From: Caulobacter sp.
GTDB lineage: Bacteria > Pseudomonadota > Alphaproteobacteria > Caulobacterales > Caulobacteraceae
Reading direction: 5' to 3'
Length of the DNA: 54,788 bases
Assembly (NCBI GenBank): GCA_028291265.1
Contig: JAQGIK010000068.1
Location: forward strand, 1 to 54,788
Shown here: positions 1 to 8,053 of the stretch, in pieces
Numbering within the stretch: position 1 is the first letter of the stretch
How the letters are laid out: every line of letters starts with the position of its first letter
Program-made: the position numbers and the translations under genes
Notes under the pieces: model-generated
Told to the model about the DNA's origin: nothing
Seen by the model: only the letters and a program-made list of their open reading frames with translations
Databases searched by the model: none

Positions 1-40
1 CATGCTCTGGATGCGCTGAATGTCGATTCGTCCTAGGCGC

Positions 41-616
41 CTAACGCTTGCCTTGGGCGGCGTCGACGATGTTCTCGATCTGGCCGTTGGGCTTGACGAC
101 GTCGCCGCCGCGCTGGCCGGCCGGACAGGGGCCGACGTAGCTGGCGTCGATCTTCATGTCGAAGACGCCGTTGGCGGCCTTTTCGGTGGCCCCCTCGGTC
201 TTCATCGTCACCAGGACCGTGAAGTTGCGGGCGAAGTCGCCCTTGGCGGCGCCGGAGGTGGTGGTCTCGCCGCCCATGGCCGTGCGGCAGACGGTGTAGA
301 AGGTCCAGGTGCCGTCGGCCTGCTTGCTGTACTCGCGCTTGGAACAGTCCTGCGACTCGACCGTCGGGTTGACCCAGGAGACGGCCTGCGAGGACTTGGC
401 GTCGACGCACATCTTCATGGCCATCGTCCGGCCCATGATGGTGTTCTTGTATTCCCACTGCCCGGGGGTCTGCTTGGGCGGCCCCTCGGGGGCCTTGGCC
501 ACCGCGACCGCGGGCTTGGCGTCGTCGCCGGCGACATCGGCCTTGTCGGCCCCCTTGTCACAGGCGGTCAGGGCCAGAAGGCCGATCAGCGAAACACCGG
601 CGAGAACTGCGCGCAT
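41..616 (-). CDS. DUF3617-type lipoprotein
   Basis: A 191-residue predicted lipoprotein. The N-terminus is a short hydrophobic signal ending in the lipobox LTAC, so Cys19 would be lipidated. A charged Ala/Lys/Asp linker runs to about residue 50. The rest starts with PGQWEY and carries four cysteines (70, 91, 110, 164), which fits two periplasmic disulfides. The PGxWE opening and Cys spacing match the DUF3617 family, whose function is unknown. The start is the ATG directly before the signal sequence. It stands alone on the minus strand, divergent from the acetyltransferase gene. Lipoprotein call is firm; family call is by recall of the motif. Confidence 0.8.
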   Translation of the reverse strand: MRAVLAGVSLIGLLALTACDKGADKADVAGDDAKPAVAVAKAPEGPPKQTPGQWEYKNTIMGRTMAMKMCVDAKSSQAVSWVNPTVESQDCSKREYSKQADGTWTFYTVCRTAMGGETTTSGAAKGDFARNFTVLVTMKTEGATEKAANGVFDMKIDASYVGPCPAGQRGGDVVKPNGQIENIVDAAQGKR

Positions 617-692
617 GATTTTTTCCCCGAGATCAGGTTTTTCCAGAGGATAACGGGGATCGGACGGCCGCGCGAGGCGCTATATTGGCATC

Positions 693-947
693 ATGACAAA
701 CGTCACCGACAACGCCGGGGCCGGCCGCTACGAGCTGGTCGAGCAGGGCCAGACCGCCTACGCCGATTACCGCCGCGAGGGCGGCCGGCTGTACATCGAC
801 TATGTCTTCTCCCCCGTGCCCCTGCGCGGCAAGGGAACCAGCGACCGGCTGATGCGTGGGCTTCAGGCCAACGCCCGGGAAAAGGGCGAGGAAATCGTGC
901 CGATCTGCGGCTATGCCGCGACCTGGCTGAGGCGCCATCCGGGATGA
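693..947 (+). CDS. NATD1/YjdJ-type GNAT acetyltransferase
   Basis: An 84-residue single-domain protein of the short GNAT class (COG2388, NATD1-like). Visible hallmarks are DYVFSPVPLRGKGTSDRL, the acetyl-CoA pyrophosphate loop with an RGKGTS core, and the conserved end IVPICGYAATWLRRHP. Members are about 90 residues and acetyl-CoA binding is expected; substrates are not known. The stop overlaps the start of the next gene by 4 bases (ATGA), so the two are probably translated together. Family assignment is secure, substrate unknown. Confidence 0.88.
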   Translation: MTNVTDNAGAGRYELVEQGQTAYADYRREGGRLYIDYVFSPVPLRGKGTSDRLMRGLQANAREKGEEIVPICGYAATWLRRHPG

Positions 948-1441
948 GACTGGCGGGGGTTCTTCTGATCGGGATGCTGGCCGCGGGGCCGGCGCCGGCC
1001 GCGACGCCGCCGAAATCCGTGGCGGCGGCGCCCGCTCCGATTCCTTTGCTCAGCAGCTGGACGCCGGCGCAGATGAAGGCGCTGGCCCAGGGCATGGGCC
1101 TGACCGTCGTCCAGGACGCCAAGCTCGACAACGGCGACCCGGTGCTGGCCGTGCGCTCGGTGAACGGGGCGGCCTTCGTCATCCAGGGCGCGGCCTGCGA
1201 TGCCGCCGCGCGTTGTCGGGGCGCGACCTTGATGGCCTTTGTCACCTACGACACCCCGCTCAAGGCCCAGGAGGCGTTGAAGCGGCTGGATTTCGCCGCC
1301 GTGCAGGTGCGGGCCGACGAGCCGAAGGTGCTGACCCTCAGCCGCTACATTGTCTTCGACGGCGGCGTCCACCGCGACAATCTTCGCGCCAACGTCGAGC
1401 TGTTCCTGGCCGTGGTCGAACAGGCGCGCGGGCTGATGTGA
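944..1441 (+). CDS. Secreted YbjN-like protein
   Basis: A 165-residue exported protein. Residues 1-20 form a signal peptide ending in an Ala-rich AxA-like site. The mature part resembles the YbjN domain (type III chaperone-like fold): a sequence LDNGDPVLAVRS, then a VIQGAACDAAARC segment and a LSRYIVFDGGV strand followed by a helix. Cys85 and Cys91 could form a disulfide. The reading frame stays open far upstream, but the ATG at 944 overlaps the acetyltransferase stop and begins a clear signal peptide, so it is preferred. Function is unknown; YbjN proteins in other bacteria have been linked to stress and motility. Confidence 0.75.
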   Translation: MRLAGVLLIGMLAAGPAPAATPPKSVAAAPAPIPLLSSWTPAQMKALAQGMGLTVVQDAKLDNGDPVLAVRSVNGAAFVIQGAACDAAARCRGATLMAFVTYDTPLKAQEALKRLDFAAVQVRADEPKVLTLSRYIVFDGGVHRDNLRANVELFLAVVEQARGLM

Positions 1442-1494
1442 GTTGTCGCCCCGCTCAGGTCGCGTATCGTTCCTGAAAATAAGGGAGCGAAGCA

Positions 1495-2760
1495 ATGAGC
1501 GGGCCGGTGGACAGGAGCCTGCGGGCGCGGGCCGAGGCGGTGATCCCCGGCGGCATGTACGGCCACCAGTCGGTCGGCCTGCTGCCCGACGACTATCCGC
1601 AGTTCTTCAGCGGCGGCGAGGGCGCCCACCTGACCGACGCCGACGGCCGGCGTTATCTCGACCTGATGTGCGCCTACGGGCCCAACCTGTTCGGCTACGG
1701 CCAGCCGGAGATCAACGCCGCCTATGTGCGCCAGCTGGAGATGGGCGACGCCCTGACCGGACCGAGCGGGCTGATGGTCGACCTGGCCGAGGCCATGACA
1801 GCGATGGTCAGCCACGCCGACTGGGCGATGTTCTGCAAGAACGGCACCGACGCCACGACCATGGCGATGATGACCGCCCGCGCCCACACCGGCGCCAAGG
1901 GCCTGGTGCTGGCCAGGGGCGCCTACCATGGCGCCGCCCCCTGGTGCACGCCCCGGCCCGGCGGCGTGGTCCCCAGCGACAAGGCCCACCAGCACTTCTG
2001 CGCCTACAACGACATCGCCAGCCTGGAAGCCGCCGTCGCCGTCGCCGGCGACGACCTGGCGGCCATCTTCGCCGCCCCCTTCCGCCACGACGCCTTCGTC
2101 GACCAGGCGCCGCCCGATCCGGCCTATGCACGGCGGGCCCGGGAGCTGGCCGACAAACACGGGGCCCTGCTGGTGGTCGACGACGTGCGGGGCGGCCTCA
2201 GGGTAGCGCGGGACTGCAGCTGGTCGGTGCTGGGCGTGGCGCCGGACCTTTCGACCTGGGGCAAGTGCATCGCCAACGGCCATCCGATCTCGGCCCTGAT
2301 GGGCAACGACAAGGCCCGCAAGGCGGCGGCCTCCATCTATGTCACCGGCAGCTTCTGGTTCGCCGGGGCGGCCATGGCGGCGGGGCTGGAAACCCTGCGG
2401 CTGGTGCGCGAGACCGACTATCTGGAGCGCATTCAGCGGTTGGGGGTGCGGTTGCGGACCGGCCTGCATCAGCGGGCCTCGGCGGCGGGGTTCGGCCTGC
2501 GCCAGACGGGGCCGGAGACCATGCCGCTGTTCCTGTTCGACGAGGATCCCGACCTGCGGCTCGGCTTCGCCTGGTCCAGCGCCATGCTGGCGCGCGGCGT
2601 CTACGTCCACCCCTGGCACAACCTGTTCCTCTGCGCGGCGATGACGGAAGCCGACATCGACGGCGCCCTGGACGCGGCGGAGGGAGCCTTCGCCGACCTC
2701 AAGCGCGACGCCGGCTCGCTGGGCCCCGTCGAGAAGCTGGCCTTCCTGGCCGCGCGCTGA
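1495..2760 (+). CDS. Class III aminotransferase (GSAM-like)
   Basis: A 421-residue PLP-dependent fold-type I enzyme related to glutamate-1-semialdehyde aminomutase. The phosphate-binding segment NGTDAT lies at 116-121, the pyridine-N aspartate in VVDDVRGG (Asp229), and the Schiff-base lysine is probably Lys257 in STWGKCIANGHP. True HemL normally has a longer K-loop region and different specificity residues, so an amino-acid or amino-alcohol transaminase/aminomutase is as likely as HemL. A purine-rich GGGAG sits about 10 bases upstream of the ATG. It lies 40 bases before an amidase gene on the same strand, so the two may share a transcript and pathway. Confidence 0.8.
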   Translation: MSGPVDRSLRARAEAVIPGGMYGHQSVGLLPDDYPQFFSGGEGAHLTDADGRRYLDLMCAYGPNLFGYGQPEINAAYVRQLEMGDALTGPSGLMVDLAEAMTAMVSHADWAMFCKNGTDATTMAMMTARAHTGAKGLVLARGAYHGAAPWCTPRPGGVVPSDKAHQHFCAYNDIASLEAAVAVAGDDLAAIFAAPFRHDAFVDQAPPDPAYARRARELADKHGALLVVDDVRGGLRVARDCSWSVLGVAPDLSTWGKCIANGHPISALMGNDKARKAAASIYVTGSFWFAGAAMAAGLETLRLVRETDYLERIQRLGVRLRTGLHQRASAAGFGLRQTGPETMPLFLFDEDPDLRLGFAWSSAMLARGVYVHPWHNLFLCAAMTEADIDGALDAAEGAFADLKRDAGSLGPVEKLAFLAAR

Positions 2761-2800
2761 CAAGCTTCAAAGAAAATCAGAACGGATCGGGAGAGAGACC

Positions 2801-4231
2801 ATGGCCTTCGCGGAATACGCCGAGCATGACGGGTTGGGGCTGGCGGCCCTGGTGAAGGACAAGAAGGTTTCGCCCGGGGAGATTCTCGAGGCCGCGATTG
2901 AGAAGATCGAGGCCCACAACGGCGTGCTCAACGCCGTGGTCCACAAGGAATACGACGAAGCCCGCAAGGTGGCGGCCGGCGACCTGCCCGAGGGGCCGTT
3001 CAAGGGCGTGCCCTTCCTGATCAAGGACCTCGGCGCCCAGGTGAAGGGCTGGCCCCGCACCTCCGGCTCGATGTTCGCCCAGGTGGCCGCCGACGCCGAC
3101 GACAGCGAGCTGGTCAGACGCTACCGGGCCGCCGGCGTGGTGCTGGTCGGCAAGACCAACACCCCGGAGTTCGGCATTCCCGGCGTCACCACCAGCCGCC
3201 GCCTCGGCAAATGCTCCAATCCCTGGGACCCGACCCGGATCAGCGGCGGCTCCTCCGGCGGCGCGGCCAGCGCAACGGCCTCGGGCATGGTGCCCCTGGC
3301 CCACGCCAGCGATGGTCTCGGCAGCATCCGCATCCCGGCCGCCTGTTGCGGCCTGGTCGGCATGAAGACGACCCGCGACCGCAATCCCAACGGCGGCGAG
3401 GACTACGACCGCGCCATCGGCTTCTCGGTCGATCACGTGGTCAGCCGCACGGTGCGCGACAGCGCCGCCATGCTGGACGCCACCGGCTATCCGGAACCGG
3501 CCTCGCCATACGCCCACCCGGCCAAGGAGCGGCCCTATCTGGACGAGGTCAGCCGCTCGCCGGGCAAGCTGCGGGTATTCTGGTCGCCCGAAACCCCGAA
3601 CGGCAAGCCGATCTCCGACGAAGTCGCCGCCAAGCTGGCCGAGACGGCGGCGACCCTGAAGGCGCTGGGCCATGAGGTGGTCGAGCAGGGGCTGGGGATC
3701 GACTACCGCACCCTCTACCGGGCCCAGGCGCTGGTCTCGGCCAGCAACTTCTCGGCCGGGGTGCGGCGCTGGGTCGAGAAGCTGGGCCGCGAGCCCGGCG
3801 ACGGCGAGATCGAGGGCCTGGCCCGGCGCGGCTACGAGGCCGGCAAGCGGATCACCGGCGACCAGGCCATGTGGGGCTGGCAGCAGCTGCGCCTGATGAA
3901 CCGCGAGATCCTGCGCAATTTCGAGACCTTCGACGTCTATCTGACCCCGGTGCTGGCCACGACGCCGCCGAAACACGAGTACCTCGACACCCTGACCGAC
4001 GACCTGCGGGCCTTCGACAAGGCCCAGTCGGCGACCTTCCCCTTCACCCCGCCGTTCAACTTCACCGGCCAGCCCTCGCTGAGCCTGCCGCTGCATCAGT
4101 CGGCCGACGGCCTGCCGATCGCCATGATGTTCACGTCGCGGTACGCCGACGAGGGGACGCTGTACCGGCTGGCTGGACAGTTGGAGAAGGAAATGCCGTG
4201 GAAGGACCGCCGGCCGGCGGTGTTCGGCTAG
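2801..4231 (+). CDS. Amidase signature family hydrolase
   Basis: A 476-residue amidase-signature enzyme with a complete Ser-cisSer-Lys triad: Lys75 in FLIKDLG, Ser151 in ISGGSSGG, and nucleophile Ser175 in DGLGSIRIP. Length and the ACCGLVGMK segment after the nucleophile are typical of the broad branch that includes nylon-oligomer (6-aminohexanoate cyclic dimer) hydrolases and other aliphatic amidases; substrate cannot be read from sequence. No signal peptide, so cytoplasmic. An AG-rich ribosome site (GGGAGAGAG) precedes the ATG. It follows the aminotransferase gene by 40 bases. Confidence 0.87.
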   Translation: MAFAEYAEHDGLGLAALVKDKKVSPGEILEAAIEKIEAHNGVLNAVVHKEYDEARKVAAGDLPEGPFKGVPFLIKDLGAQVKGWPRTSGSMFAQVAADADDSELVRRYRAAGVVLVGKTNTPEFGIPGVTTSRRLGKCSNPWDPTRISGGSSGGAASATASGMVPLAHASDGLGSIRIPAACCGLVGMKTTRDRNPNGGEDYDRAIGFSVDHVVSRTVRDSAAMLDATGYPEPASPYAHPAKERPYLDEVSRSPGKLRVFWSPETPNGKPISDEVAAKLAETAATLKALGHEVVEQGLGIDYRTLYRAQALVSASNFSAGVRRWVEKLGREPGDGEIEGLARRGYEAGKRITGDQAMWGWQQLRLMNREILRNFETFDVYLTPVLATTPPKHEYLDTLTDDLRAFDKAQSATFPFTPPFNFTGQPSLSLPLHQSADGLPIAMMFTSRYADEGTLYRLAGQLEKEMPWKDRRPAVFG

Positions 4232-4234
4232 GCC

Positions 4235-4753
4235 CTATTCCTGCGGTTCGTCGGGCCGGCGGTAGAAGCCGGCCTCGGCGTCGAAGGTCCAGGGAATCGG
4301 GACCACGTCCTGGTCAGGCCGTTGCGGCACGGTAATGGCCGGCAGGCCCTGGACGGCATGGCCGAAGTCGAGCCGCGCGCCCTCCTCCTTGACGAAGCCG
4401 TTGTTGGTCATCTGCGGGTCGATGGCGGCGCGCCATTGGCCCTGGGCGTCCTCGAGGAAGACGATGACCTGGCAGCCGGCCGAGCCGCACCAGAGGGGGA
4501 AGTACTCCATCTGCACGATGGCGAAGCGCTTGTAGGGGCCGGGCTGGGCGGCGCCGACGTAGAGGCACATGGCCCGCTTGGAGGGCTCGGCGTCCTGGAT
4601 TTCCGGGGTGGCGGTGATGGCCGCGACGACGGATTTGAGCGCCTTGCCGGGCTTGCAGGTCAGCCGGACCTTGGCCGGGGCGGCGGCGAGGCTCGGGGTC
4701 GCGGCGAACGGCGCGGCGATCAGGACGAGGGCGAGGACGGCGGCGAGACGCAT
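4235..4753 (-). CDS. Secreted Cys-rich small protein, unknown
   Basis: A 172-residue exported protein with a clear signal peptide (hydrophobic core at residues 3-24, Ala-rich cleavage region). The mature domain has four cysteines, two of them in WCGSAGCQVIVFLED, a short CGSxGC motif followed by a hydrophobic strand that I have seen in small periplasmic proteins of unknown role. The frame is open for another 84 codons upstream, but that extension reads through a palindromic repeat; the ATG at 4753 starts the signal peptide and is chosen. It ends 3 bases from the convergent amidase gene. Function is not known. Confidence 0.7.
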   Translation of the reverse strand: MRLAAVLALVLIAAPFAATPSLAAAPAKVRLTCKPGKALKSVVAAITATPEIQDAEPSKRAMCLYVGAAQPGPYKRFAIVQMEYFPLWCGSAGCQVIVFLEDAQGQWRAAIDPQMTNNGFVKEEGARLDFGHAVQGLPAITVPQRPDQDVVPIPWTFDAEAGFYRRPDEPQE

Positions 4754-4836
4754 GGAAGGCTCCGGAGAATGACCGGAGCCTAGCGCCTGTGCATTGCGTG
4801 TAACGCCCCGAAGAGGGGGGAAGCGGTGCGGAGGAG

Positions 4837-5020
4837 CCCCTCCCTCCTCTTTTATGGGGAGGGACAGCGAGGCGAAGCCTCGCAGGGTGGGGTACTCGGG
4901 TTCAAGCTGGGACGACGGAAGGCTTGGGGCGTCAAGACCACAAGCTCTGGGTGGGTTGCATCCGACTTCCCCACCCTGACCGCTTCGGCGTCGGTCCCTC
5001 CCCATAAAGGGGAGGGAGGA
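4837..5020. repeat. Palindromic intergenic element, family A copy 1
   Basis: A 184-base element with inverted ends: CCTCCCTCCTCTTTTATGGG near the left end against CCATAAAGGGGAGGGAGGA at the right. Inside these, a second pair (CAGGGTGGGG and CCCCACCCTG) flanks a core. The core segment GGGTGGGTTGCATCCGAC recurs in reverse orientation in the element at 39491-39673, so this is a dispersed element and not a chance hairpin. It lies between the convergent-looking ends of two minus-strand genes. Confidence 0.8.
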
Positions 5021-5024
5021 CGGC

Positions 5025-6113
5025 TCAGCCTTCGTCGTCGCCCTTCGGCGCGTCGCCTTCGAAGCTCTTGGGGGCGCGGCGGCGCTTGGGCTTGGCGGCC
5101 GGTTCGGCGTCGTCGGCGGCCGGCGCGGGGGCCGAGCGGGAGAGGAAGCCGGGCAGTTCGGAGACCGCGCCGTCCTGGCCGCGCAGGCGGGGCGAGGGAC
5201 GCTTGGGCTCGGCGGCGAGCGGGGCCGCCTGGGGTTCGATCACCTGCAGCGGGTCACGGGCCTCGCGGCTCTCGGCGCGCTCCTCGCGGGGACGGTCGCG
5301 CTCGTAGCGGCTGCGGCGCGGCTCACGCTCCTCGCGGGGACGGTCTTCGCGAGATTGGGCCTCACGGGGCGCTTCGTCGCGCGGCGGCTGTTGTTGCTGT
5401 TGCGGATCGCGCGGGCGGTCGTCGCGGTCGCGGAAGCGATCCTCGCGGGGACGATCGTCACGGGGACGATCGTCGCGCTGCTGCTGCCCATCGCGCGGCC
5501 GGTCATCCCGGTTTTGCTGTTGCTGGCCGCCCTGCTGGCCGTCGCGGGGACGATCATCGCGCCAGCGGTCACGGGGACGGTCGTCGCGGTTCTGGTTGTT
5601 GTTGTTCTGATTGTTGTTCTGGCGATTGCCCTGGTAGCCATCGCGGTCGCGGGGCCGGTCGTCGCGGTCGCGGTTCTGGTTGTTGTTCTGGCGATTTTCG
5701 AAGCGGGGGCGGTCGTCGCCGTCTTCGGGTTCCGGCTTGTTCTCGGTGGCCTCGGCGATCTGGGCCTCGGTGGGCTCCTCGTGCTCGGCCTCGAAGTCGA
5801 TGTCCATGCCCGAGCTGTAGTGGTCGCGGCCGATGATGTCGGTGACCGGCCGGTTCGGCTGGATGGCCCGGATCAGGCGGAAGTAGTGCTCGGCGTGCTG
5901 GAGGTAGTTCTCGGCCAGCACCCGGTCGCCGCCGGTGGTCGCGTCGCGCGCCAACTGCTGGTACTTTTCGAAGACGCTCTGGGCGGCCCCGCGCACCTTG
6001 ATGCCCTCGGGTCCGTTGGAGTCGTAGGCGCGGTTGGCGTTGTGCTGCTGGGGCTTGTTGCCGGTGTTCCGGTTGCGGCCGCGCTGCCGCTTCATGCCCT
6101 TGAAATCTCTCAT
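5025..6113 (-). CDS. DUF4167 protein with RD/NQ-rich tail
   Basis: A 362-residue protein. Residues about 8-92 match the DUF4167 domain: a basic start KRQRGRNRN, then AYDSNGPEGIKVRG and YLQHAEHYFRL. The domain is common in alphaproteobacteria, usually next to prmC/prfA as here, and its function is not established. Residues about 130-290 are low-complexity, with roughly eight DDRPR units separated by runs of Asn or Gln. The tail ends with a Pro/Lys/Arg-rich stretch. The basic N-terminus and disordered tail suggest nucleic-acid or ribosome contact, which is inference. Its start is 205 bases downstream (on its strand) of the prmC stop. Confidence 0.88.
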   Translation of the reverse strand: MRDFKGMKRQRGRNRNTGNKPQQHNANRAYDSNGPEGIKVRGAAQSVFEKYQQLARDATTGGDRVLAENYLQHAEHYFRLIRAIQPNRPVTDIIGRDHYSSGMDIDFEAEHEEPTEAQIAEATENKPEPEDGDDRPRFENRQNNNQNRDRDDRPRDRDGYQGNRQNNNQNNNNQNRDDRPRDRWRDDRPRDGQQGGQQQQNRDDRPRDGQQQRDDRPRDDRPREDRFRDRDDRPRDPQQQQQPPRDEAPREAQSREDRPREEREPRRSRYERDRPREERAESREARDPLQVIEPQAAPLAAEPKRPSPRLRGQDGAVSELPGFLSRSAPAPAADDAEPAAKPKRRRAPKSFEGDAPKGDDEG

Positions 6114-6318
6114 GATGTTCCTGTCGCTCAGGCGCCGGTTGCACGGGCCTTGAAGCTTGCCTTGTGACGTATCGGACGCTGTGCTGGTCCGTGACTGTCC
6201 TGTTGGAGTGGTCCTTGGGTTCCCGCCCGGCTCGCAGCCCTTCGTGGCTCGCGCGCCCGCCGTTTCAGGTCACCCCGGTACGGCTTTTAAGGTAGGGAAC
6301 GAGTCAGGATGTAACCCC

Positions 6319-7185
6319 TCATCCGCCTGTTTCCAAGGGGTTTTTGAAACCAGTGACCACACGGTCGCGAACACCGAGGTCTTTGGTGGTCCGCACCTGG
6401 CCCGCGCCGGCCTGCCTGAACAGGGCTTCGACGGCCGCCGACTGGTCGTGGCCGATCTCCACGGCGAACAGGCCGCCGGGCTTCAGGACCCGCAGGATCT
6501 CCGGCGCCAGCAGGCGGTAGGCGTCGAGGCCGTCGGCCCCGCCGTCCAGCGCCAGGCGCGGCTCATGGTCGCGCACCTCCGGATCGAGCGTGTCGATGTC
6601 CTTCGTGGGAATATAGGGCGGGTTGGAGACCACCAGGTCGAACTGGCCGTCGCCCAGGCCCGCGGTCCAGTCGCCGTGCAGGAAGGCCGCGCGATTGTTG
6701 AGGTCGAGGTTGGCGGCGTTCTCCTTGGCCACGGCCAGGGCTTCGCTGGAGCTGTCGACGCCCAGCCCCCTGGCGGCCGGCCGCTCGGCGAGGATGGCCA
6801 GCAGGATGGCGCCGCTGCCGACGCCGAGGTCGAGCATCTGGAAAGCCATGGCCTCCGGGAAGGCCGGCAGGACGACGTCGAGGATGCTCTCGGTGTCGGG
6901 GCGCGGCGTCAGGACGTCGGGCGTAACCGACAGCATGATCTTCCAGAAGCCCTTGCGGCCGAGGATGTGGCTGACCGGCTTGCGGCGGGCCCGCTGGCCG
7001 ATGAAGTCGTCGAAGGTCGCCTGCTGGTCGGGCGTCAGCTCGCGGTAGGGGTCGGTCAGGATGTCCATGCGGGTGGCGCCGGCGGCGGCCTCCAGCATCA
7101 GCCGGGCGTCGATCGAGGGCTGGTCGACGCCGGCCGCCTTGAGGGTGGCCTGGGCGGTCTTCCAGGCGGTGACGAGGTTGGTCAT
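6319..7185 (-). CDS. prmC: Release factor glutamine methyltransferase PrmC
   Basis: A 288-residue SAM-dependent methyltransferase that modifies the Gln of the GGQ motif in RF1/RF2. An N-terminal helical substrate-binding domain (about 1-90) precedes the Rossmann domain. SAM motif I is LDLGVGSGAILLA (GVGSGA at 121-126) and the catalytic NPPY is at 188-191. Length is normal for the family. The start overlaps the stop of the upstream MOSC gene by 4 bases. Its substrate gene prfA lies 2.3 kb away on the same strand, separated by the MOSC gene and an oppositely oriented yihY-type gene. Confidence 0.95.
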   Translation of the reverse strand: MTNLVTAWKTAQATLKAAGVDQPSIDARLMLEAAAGATRMDILTDPYRELTPDQQATFDDFIGQRARRKPVSHILGRKGFWKIMLSVTPDVLTPRPDTESILDVVLPAFPEAMAFQMLDLGVGSGAILLAILAERPAARGLGVDSSSEALAVAKENAANLDLNNRAAFLHGDWTAGLGDGQFDLVVSNPPYIPTKDIDTLDPEVRDHEPRLALDGGADGLDAYRLLAPEILRVLKPGGLFAVEIGHDQSAAVEALFRQAGAGQVRTTKDLGVRDRVVTGFKNPLETGG

Positions 7186-7976
7186 TGGAGTTCCCCGCGG
7201 TCGCCATCGGCGACCGGCAGAACTTCAAGTGCATCGCCGACCGCGATGGCGCCGCTGTCGGTGACGTTGACGTAGATGCCGCACAGGACGTGGGCGTAGT
7301 GCTCGAACAAGGCGGCCGGGATGTCGATGTCCCGCTCGGCGGTGGTCGGATCGACGGCCGTGGCGGCGCAGCGGACGATGGGCTTGTAGACCGTGGCGCG
7401 GGCCCCGCCGAGGGACAAGGTGCGGCCGGCCCAGTCGTTCTCGGCCCAGGCGTCCCAGCCCTCGACGTAGAGATTGGCCCGGAAGCGCAGCGGATCAAGC
7501 GGCCGGCCGATCTTCAGCTCCAGGTCGCGGACACTGGCCAGGTTGATAATCGACACATGGCCCCGCGGATGGTCCATGAAGCGGTGGGCGCCCGGGCCCT
7601 CGATGACCCGCAGCGGGCCGGTGGCGGCCTCGCCAAGAACCTCCATCAGCCAGTCCGCGAAGCTCTGTCGTCCTTCCGGGGTTTTCAGGCTGCCGGCCCA
7701 ATCCTCGTGCGTGTCGCAGAACGCGAGCAGCAACTCGGTCTCGTCCCAATAGGCGGTATGAACCTTGGCCACTGCTGCGATCTGGGCCAGCACGGTGAAC
7801 TTCGACTTGGAGATGTGGCCGGGGGCGGCGGGGTCGAAGCCGCTCGGGCCGTTCTCGACCGCGAACAGCCGGTCGTTCGGGAAGCAGGCGCCGGCGACCA
7901 GCTCGGCCCGTTCCAGCGGCTCGGGCGTGAAGCCCTTGATCGGGTGGCGATAGAGGCTGTCGACGATGGCGCGCAT
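7182..7976 (-). CDS. MOSC domain protein
   Basis: A 264-residue protein of the MOSC superfamily (molybdenum cofactor sulfurase C-terminal type). An N-terminal beta-barrel segment begins with IVDSLYRHPIKGF, the usual opening, and the C-terminal MOSC core contains RFRANLYVEG and RCAATAVDP, where Cys is the conserved residue proposed to carry sulfur or metal. Such proteins bind molybdopterin or handle reactive N-hydroxyl substrates. An in-frame TTG exists at 7985 but the ATG at 7976 is preferred. It overlaps prmC by 4 bases, so the two form an operon. Confidence 0.85.
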   Translation of the reverse strand: MRAIVDSLYRHPIKGFTPEPLERAELVAGACFPNDRLFAVENGPSGFDPAAPGHISKSKFTVLAQIAAVAKVHTAYWDETELLLAFCDTHEDWAGSLKTPEGRQSFADWLMEVLGEAATGPLRVIEGPGAHRFMDHPRGHVSIINLASVRDLELKIGRPLDPLRFRANLYVEGWDAWAENDWAGRTLSLGGARATVYKPIVRCAATAVDPTTAERDIDIPAALFEHYAHVLCGIYVNVTDSGAIAVGDALEVLPVADGDRGELQ

Positions 7977-8053
7977 GGTGATCAAGTGCCAAAGCCGGGG
8001 CCCCGCCGCAACCCCCGGCCGCCCAAGCGTGTTTGCCCCTTCGGAGGCGCTGG

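Noticed and set aside
4754..5005. 84-codon N-terminal extension of the secreted Cys-rich protein
   Set aside because: It passes through a palindromic repeat, and a signal peptide begins at the internal ATG.
6313..6343. Terminator at the prmC stop
   Set aside because: ACCCCT/AGGGGT can pair, but the T run is on the strand opposite to prmC, so it does not fit a terminator for this gene.
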